DNA from: an uncultured Collinsella sp.
Lineage (GTDB): Bacteria > Actinomycetota > Coriobacteriia > Coriobacteriales > Coriobacteriaceae
Length of the DNA stretch: 18,625 nucleotides
Assembly (NCBI GenBank): GCA_905207425.1
Contig: CAJLLB010000023.1
Location: 1-18,625 of the forward strand
Reading direction: 5' to 3'
Below the pieces are notes generated by a model that saw nothing but the letters and a program-made list of their open reading frames with translations, ran no database searches and was not told the origin of the DNA. Every line of letters starts with the position of its first letter. The first letter of the stretch is position 1. The translations under genes and the position numbers were made by a program. Of the stretch, positions 14,774-18,625 are shown piece after piece.

Positions 14774-15937
14774 ATGTCGGAAAATATTGAGCAGCCGTTG
14801 CCGTCCACGTTTGAGGAGTTCAACGAGCAACGCAAGGCGGCGTTTATTCGCGTCAAGGATTATAAGCAGGCGGGTAATCGCCTGGTCGGTTTTCTGTGCA
14901 GCTACACGCCGCTCGAGATTATCGATGCCGCGGGGGCTGCGAGCGTGGCGCTGTGCGGCACGTCCGACGAGGTGATTCCCGAGGCCGAGAAGGTGCTGCC
15001 GGCAAACCTGTGCCCGCTCATCAAGTCTACGTATGGTTTTGCCTATTCGCAAAAGTGCCCGTTTACGTACTTTAGCGACATGATCATCGGCGAGACCACC
15101 TGCGACGGCAAGAAGAAGATGTACGAGCTACTCAACGAGCTCAAGCGCACGCACATTCTGCATCTTCCGCAGGGTCGCGATCGCGCCTACGAGCGTGAAG
15201 GCTGGTACGAGGAGTGCCGCCTGCTCAAGGAGGAGCTCGAGGGCTTCTACGGCATCACGATTACCGACGATGACCTGCGTGCTGCCGTCCGTCGTCGCAA
15301 CCGCTTGCGTGCGGCTCAGCTCAAGATGTTTGCGCTGCAGGCCAACCAGCCGGCGGCCATGAGCGGCATCGACCTGATGAGCACTATGTTTGCCGGTACG
15401 TTCAGCTTTGATATCGAGGCCTATACGCAGCAGCTGGAGCAAAAGGTCGCCAAGCTGCGCGAGGCCTACGACGCGGGCGAGCGCCCGGTTGCGGCGGACG
15501 CCAAGCGCATTCTGATCACCGGTTGCCCGGTGGGCGGTGTGATTAACAAGATCGGCCGCACCATCGAGTCCAACGGCGGCGTGGTCGTGTGCATGGACGA
15601 CTGCTCGGGTGAGCGCACGGCGGCTATGATGATCGACCCGGACGCGCCCGACATTCTGCGCGCCATCGCCGACCGCTACCTGGATATCAACTGCTCGGTC
15701 ATGACGCCTAACGACGGCCGCATGGAGAACACGCTGGCCATGTGCGAGAAGTACCATGTCGATGGCGTGGTAGAGAGCGTGCTACAGGCCTGCCACACCT
15801 TCAACGTTGAGAGCGCGCGCATGCAGGAGGCCGTCGAGGGTGCGGGTATTCCGTATATGAAGATCGAGACCGACTACAGCAACGGTGACATGGGCCAGAT
15901 CGAGACGCGCATCGCCGCCTTCATCGAAACCCTGTAG
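14774..15937 (+). CDS. Double-cubane-cluster reductase, 2-hydroxyacyl-CoA dehydratase family (copy 2)
   Basis: Encodes 387 residues, paralogous to the preceding gene. The six candidate cluster cysteines are Cys42 (FLCSYTPLE), Cys80 (NLCPLIKS), Cys95 (QKCPFTY), Cys110 ([13 protein letters not shown]), Cys277 (DDCSGERT) and Cys340 ([10 protein letters not shown]). The first four are spaced 38, 15 and 15 residues apart, identical to copy 1, and the later gaps differ by only two or three residues. Both copies thus keep a full ligand set, so they could form a heterodimer or two separate homodimers. The ATG at 14774 follows TAAGGAG. The frame is open far upstream inside copy 1, but that is shadow. 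The activator gene follows after a 50-base gap holding a hairpin. Confidence 0.85.
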   Translation: MSENIEQPLPSTFEEFNEQRKAAFIRVKDYKQAGNRLVGFLCSYTPLEIIDAAGAASVALCGTSDEVIPEAEKVLPANLCPLIKSTYGFAYSQKCPFTYFSDMIIGETTCDGKKKMYELLNELKRTHILHLPQGRDRAYEREGWYEECRLLKEELEGFYGITITDDDLRAAVRRRNRLRAAQLKMFALQANQPAAMSGIDLMSTMFAGTFSFDIEAYTQQLEQKVAKLREAYDAGERPVAADAKRILITGCPVGGVINKIGRTIESNGGVVVCMDDCSGERTAAMMIDPDAPDILRAIADRYLDINCSVMTPNDGRMENTLAMCEKYHVDGVVESVLQACHTFNVESARMQEAVEGAGIPYMKIETDYSNGDMGQIETRIAAFIETL

Positions 15938-15942
15938 GACAA

Positions 15943-15973
15943 ATGCGGCAAAGGGATAGTTGCTTTGCCGCAT
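15943..15973 (+). repeat. Perfect 11-bp hairpin before the activator gene
   Basis: ATGCGGCAAAG (15943-15953) pairs perfectly with CTTTGCCGCAT (15963-15973) around a nine-base loop. No T-run follows; the activator's Shine-Dalgarno (AAGGAGG) starts just after the stem. It may act as an mRNA-stabilising or processing hairpin between copy 2 and the activator. Confidence 0.6.
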
Positions 15974-15987
15974 AGAAGGAGGATGCC

Positions 15988-16752
15988 GTGGTTGGCATTG
16001 GTATCGACATAGGCTCGACGGCCGCGAAGGCTGCAGTGGTGGAGACGGACGGCGCCATTGCGTGGACCTGCGTCATGCCGACGGGGTATTCGTCGGTCGA
16101 TGCGGCCGAGCGCTTGCGCGGCGAGCTCGCTTCAGCCGACTATGACGTGGCTGCCGACGACGTGCGCGTGATCGCGACCGGCTACGGCCGTGTCGCCGTG
16201 CCCTATGCGCACAAGGTCGTGACCGAGATCACCTGCCACGGCACCGGTGCCGTGCGCCTGTTTGGCGATCACGGCACGGTGATTGACGTGGGCGGCCAGG
16301 ACACCAAGGTCATTCAGCTTAAAAGTGGCCGCGTGGCCAAGTTCGCCATGAACGACAAGTGCGCTGCCGGTACGGGGCGCTTTTTGGAGATCATGGCCGA
16401 CCGTCTGGGTATTTCCCAACAGCAGATGGCCGACCTTGCGCGTTCCGGTGAGCCCACCAAGATCAGCAGCATGTGCACGGTGTTTGCCGAAAGCGAGGTC
16501 ATCAGCCTGATCGGTCGCGGTGAGCCGCGCGAGAACATTGCACGTGGCGTGATCGACAGCGTGGTCTCGCGCGTGGCGACCATGGCCGGGCAGGCCGCGG
16601 GCGCCCTGTACTACCTGACCGGTGGCCTGTGCGAGAACGCCTTCGTGGTGGAGCGGTTGGGCGAGCTGCTGGGGTCGCCGGTGACCACCTCGCCCCAGGC
16701 TCGCTTTGCCGGAGCGATTGGCGCGGCGATTCGCGCACAGGCGCTCAATTAA
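15988..16752 (+). CDS. ATP-dependent activator of double-cubane/2-hydroxyacyl-CoA dehydratase proteins
   Basis: Encodes 254 residues of the BadF/BadG/BcrA ATPase family (HgdC, YjiL). The ASKHA nucleotide-binding parts are IGIDIGSTAAKAA at the N-terminus, VIDVGGQDTKVI in the middle, and YLTGGLCENAFVVERL near the end. Two cysteines, Cys125 in NDKCAAGTGRFLE and Cys163 in SSMCTVFAESEVISL, match the pair through which a homodimer holds one [4Fe-4S] cluster. Known activators use ATP hydrolysis to push an electron at very low potential into the partner protein, here probably copies 1 and 2. The GTG start at 15988 has AGGAGG upstream, and moving it would remove the first strand of the ATPase. It ends 70 bases before selD. 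Confidence 0.92.
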   Translation: MVGIGIDIGSTAAKAAVVETDGAIAWTCVMPTGYSSVDAAERLRGELASADYDVAADDVRVIATGYGRVAVPYAHKVVTEITCHGTGAVRLFGDHGTVIDVGGQDTKVIQLKSGRVAKFAMNDKCAAGTGRFLEIMADRLGISQQQMADLARSGEPTKISSMCTVFAESEVISLIGRGEPRENIARGVIDSVVSRVATMAGQAAGALYYLTGGLCENAFVVERLGELLGSPVTTSPQARFAGAIGAAIRAQALN

Positions 16753-16781
16753 TGCATCCGCCGCAGGCTCGCATTCATGCG

Positions 16782-16787
16782 TATACT
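16782..16787 (+). promoter_or_regulatory. Candidate internal -10 before selD
   Basis: TATACT lies 36 bases before the selD ATG, in the short gap after the activator gene. No -35 is visible, and selD may equally be read through from the upstream operon. It is listed because a private promoter would let selD be expressed without the reductase genes. Confidence 0.25.
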
Positions 16788-16822
16788 GGGAGAAAATGAT
16801 TGACCGATGAGAGGAGGTATCG

Positions 16823-17872
16823 ATGGCTGACGATCAGATTAGGCTCACGTCCATGACGGCCGCGAGCGGTTGAGCCGCTAAGTTGGCTCCCGGAGCCCTC
16901 GCCCAGGTCCTGGGCGATTTACCCAATGTGCATAACGACAACCTGCTCGTAGGGTTCGATACCTCCGACGATGCGAGCGTCTTCCGCGTAGGGGAGAACC
17001 TGGGGCTCGTGCAGTCCATCGACTTCTTCCCACCGATGGTCGACGACCCGTTCCTCTTTGGCCAGATCGCCGCGGCCAACTCGCTGTCGGATATCTACGC
17101 CATGGGCGGGCGGCCGAGCCATGCCATGAACTTGCTGTGCATCCCGAGCTGCCTGGGCATCGAGGTCGCCGGCCAGATTCTGGCGGGCGGCGCCGACAAG
17201 TGCGTCGAGGCGGGTTGCTCCATCGCGGGCGGCCATACCATCAACGACGACGAGCCCAAGTACGGCCTGTCCGTGAGTGGTTTTGTCGCGCTCGACCGCA
17301 TGCTCGCCAACAGCGGCGCACGCGTGGGCGATGTTCTGCTGCTGACCAAGGCGATCGGCTCGGGCATTATCACCACGGCCATTAAGGGCGAGCTCATCGA
17401 GCAGGACGAGGCCGCAGCCATGTTTGACTCGATGCGCACCCTCAACGAGGCTCCGATTCGTCTGGCCGAGGGACTTGAGCTTCACGGCTGCACCGACATT
17501 ACGGGCTTTGGTCTGATCGGGCATGCGTGCGAGATGGCCGAGGGCTCGGGCGTGCAAATCGAGCTCGCGTCGGGGGCGGTGCCGCTCTTTGACCAGGTGC
17601 TCGACATGGCGCGTCTGGGCATTATCCCCGCGGGCTCCTACCGCAACCAGGACTTCTTTGGCCCGCGTGTAGCTGCCGACGATGACCTGGAGCCGGGCAT
17701 GCTGGATGCGCTGTACGATCCGCAGACTTCGGGCGGTTTGCTTATTGCGGCGCCCGCGGCGGATGCGGATGAGCTTGCGCGTCGTTTACATGCCGAGGGG
17801 CGCGTTGCCGCTACGATCGGCCGCGTGTGCGAGCCGGTGCCGGGCGGTCCTGCCGTTCGCGTTGTGCATTAA
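16823..17872 (+). CDS. selD: Selenide, water dikinase, selenocysteine-containing
   Basis: Encodes 349 residues if the in-frame TGA at 16871-16873 is read as selenocysteine. SelD makes selenophosphate from selenide and ATP, the selenium donor for tRNA-Sec and other selenium cofactors. The ATG at 16823 has GAGGAGG upstream and starts MADDQIRLTSMTAASG, then UGA, then AAKLAPGALAQVL. This puts Sec at residue 17 and Lys at 20, the same places as the catalytic Cys17 and Lys20 of E. coli SelD. Downstream: DDASVFRV, QSIDFFPPMVDDPFLFGQIAAANSLSD, MGGRPSHAMN, IAGGHTINDDEPKYGLSVSG, and DITGFGLIGHACEMA, all SelD features. A stop-aware gene caller would truncate it to begin near 16883. A GGTCC-loop hairpin downstream of the TGA fits a bacterial SECIS. 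yedF follows. Confidence 0.93.
16874..16917 (+). promoter_or_regulatory. Candidate SECIS element in selD
   Basis: Downstream of the UGA, TCGCCCAG (16899-16906) and CTGGGCGA (16910-16917) form a perfect eight-pair stem. Read with a slightly larger loop, the apex is GGTCC, very like the GGUCU apex of the E. coli fdhF element recognised by SelB. The loop starts about 33 bases after the UGA, within the range tolerated in bacteria as I recall. A nearer small hairpin, GGCTC/GAGCC at 16885-16897, is an alternative. Confidence 0.65.
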
Positions 17873-17888
17873 GGAAAACCGTTTATGC

Positions 17889-17918
17889 GACCGCCTACTG
17901 TTCTGGGCGGTCCCTTTT
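17889..17918 (+). terminator. Weak terminator or attenuator between selD and yedF
   Basis: GACCGCC (17889-17895) pairs with GGCGGTC (17906-17912) around a ten-base loop. A short CCTTTT follows. The T-run is short, so partial read-through into yedF is likely. Confidence 0.4.
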
Positions 17919-17931
17919 GAAAGGAAAAACT

Positions 17932-18558
17932 ATGTCTACCAAAATTGAAGTCAATGCCATGGGCGATGCCTGCCCGCTGCCCGTCGTCAAGACGCTCAAA
18001 GCCCTGAAGCAGCTCGATGGCGAGGGCACAGTCGTGACCTCGGTCGATAACGAGACCGCCGTCAAGAACATCTCCAAGATGGCGCAGGAGAAGGGCTGCA
18101 CGGCCTTGGTCGAGAAGGTTTCTGACGCCGAGTGGCACGTGACCGTGGCGACCTCTGGCGCCGTTGCCGTGGCCGATCCCGAGCAGGATGGCGCTGCCTT
18201 CTGTGATGCCAGCGCCGGCAAGGGCAAGCTCGTCATTTCCGTCTACACCGACTGCATGGGCCGTGGCGACGACGAGCTGGGCCACAAGCTCATGAAGGCG
18301 TTTATCTTTGCCGTGACGCAGCAGGAGGAACTGCCCGCGACCATGCTGTTCTACAACGGCGGTGCCAAGCTCACCGTCGAGGGTTCGCCGGTGCTCGACG
18401 ACCTGAAGGGCCTGGCGGAGCAGGGTGTCGAGATTCTCACCTGCGGCACCTGCCTGGACCACTATGGCATTAAAGACCAGCTCGCGGTGGGCGAGGTCAC
18501 CAACATGTACGTGATCGTGGAGAAGATGGAGCAGGCCGTGCGCGTCGTGCGCCCGTAG
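17932..18558 (+). CDS. yedF: Sulfurtransferase-like selenium metabolism protein YedF
   Basis: Encodes 208 residues in two domains. The N-terminal TusA-like domain (about 1-75) has the ACPLPVVKTLKAL motif with reactive Cys14, which in this family carries persulfide or, as proposed, selenium. The C-terminal DsrE-like domain (about 95-208) has LVISVYTDCMGRGDDELGHKLMKAFIFAV, LFYNGGAKL and the signature TCGTCLDHYGI with Cys171 and Cys174. This two-domain form is known as a companion of SelD and is thought to deliver selenium, though its chemistry is not settled. The ATG at 17932 follows AAAGGA. It lies 59 bases after selD and 19 bases before the next gene, so the three probably form one transcript. 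Confidence 0.92.
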   Translation: MSTKIEVNAMGDACPLPVVKTLKALKQLDGEGTVVTSVDNETAVKNISKMAQEKGCTALVEKVSDAEWHVTVATSGAVAVADPEQDGAAFCDASAGKGKLVISVYTDCMGRGDDELGHKLMKAFIFAVTQQEELPATMLFYNGGAKLTVEGSPVLDDLKGLAEQGVEILTCGTCLDHYGIKDQLAVGEVTNMYVIVEKMEQAVRVVRP

Positions 18559-18577
18559 CGTATTGGTTGGAGTTGCC

Positions 18578-18625
18578 ATGAGGGAGAAGCGCCCGGCGCT
18601 TGTCATCACGTTTCCCACCACGGCG
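18578..18625 (+). CDS. Start of a probable DUF3343 (putative Se/S carrier) protein, cut by window end
   Basis: Only 16 codons are visible, reading MREKRPALVITFPTTA, with GGAG upstream of the ATG and 19 bases after yedF. The pattern of a hydrophobic strand followed by TFPTTA matches the start of DUF3343 proteins, which commonly follow yedF in selenium gene clusters and are regarded as putative selenium/sulfur carriers. With so little sequence, this rests on context as much as on the residues themselves. Confidence 0.5.
   Translation, partial: MREKRPALVITFPTTA

Overview
The window is GC-rich, densely coded bacterial chromosome. Gene content points to a strict anaerobe of the Coriobacteriia, most like Collinsella. 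The evidence is a selenocysteine-containing SelD, paired double-cubane-cluster reductase proteins with their ATPase activator, molybdenum cofactor and molybdate uptake genes, and a GCAxxG-family cysteine protein. This placement is by protein resemblance only; no rRNA or other marker is present. No mobile element, CRISPR array, tRNA or rRNA gene was found.

Layout. Positions 1-4740 hold housekeeping and accessory genes: a minus-strand C_GCAxxG_C_C protein, then plus-strand metY, an MFS exporter, xpt, and a short GGQ release-factor-like gene. Strong hairpin terminators and two palindromic repeats separate them. Positions 4739-7210 hold a minus-strand pair: a diacylglycerol-kinase-family lipid kinase and a ClC channel/antiporter of the fluoride-type (CLC-F) subgroup. 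Positions 7422-9174 are moeA-mogA, the last steps of molybdenum cofactor synthesis, ending at a terminator. Positions 9378-12906 are modA-modB-modC for molybdate import. modA has a one-base frameshift exactly in the lipobox cysteine codon, and modB carries an unusual extracytoplasmic domain of about 200 residues before its permease domain.

Positions 13040-18625 are the most interesting part. A palindrome abuts an extended -10 promoter. A structured leader follows, with two tiny ORFs and competing hairpins around a Shine-Dalgarno. Then come two double-cubane-cluster (2-hydroxyacyl-CoA dehydratase-like) proteins with the same six-cysteine spacing, their ATP-dependent activator, selD with an in-frame UGA at the catalytic position, yedF, and the first 16 codons of a probable DUF3343 gene.

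How they may work together. moeA/mogA and modABC supply molybdenum cofactor. selD and yedF (and probably DUF3343) supply activated selenium. The activator/double-cubane pair can deliver electrons at very low potential using ATP. Together they suggest a locus for making or serving selenium-dependent molybdenum enzymes, with the double-cubane module as a possible new reductive step in selenium handling. That last link is inference from gene order. Because SelD itself contains selenocysteine, SelA, SelB and tRNA-Sec must be encoded elsewhere in the genome.
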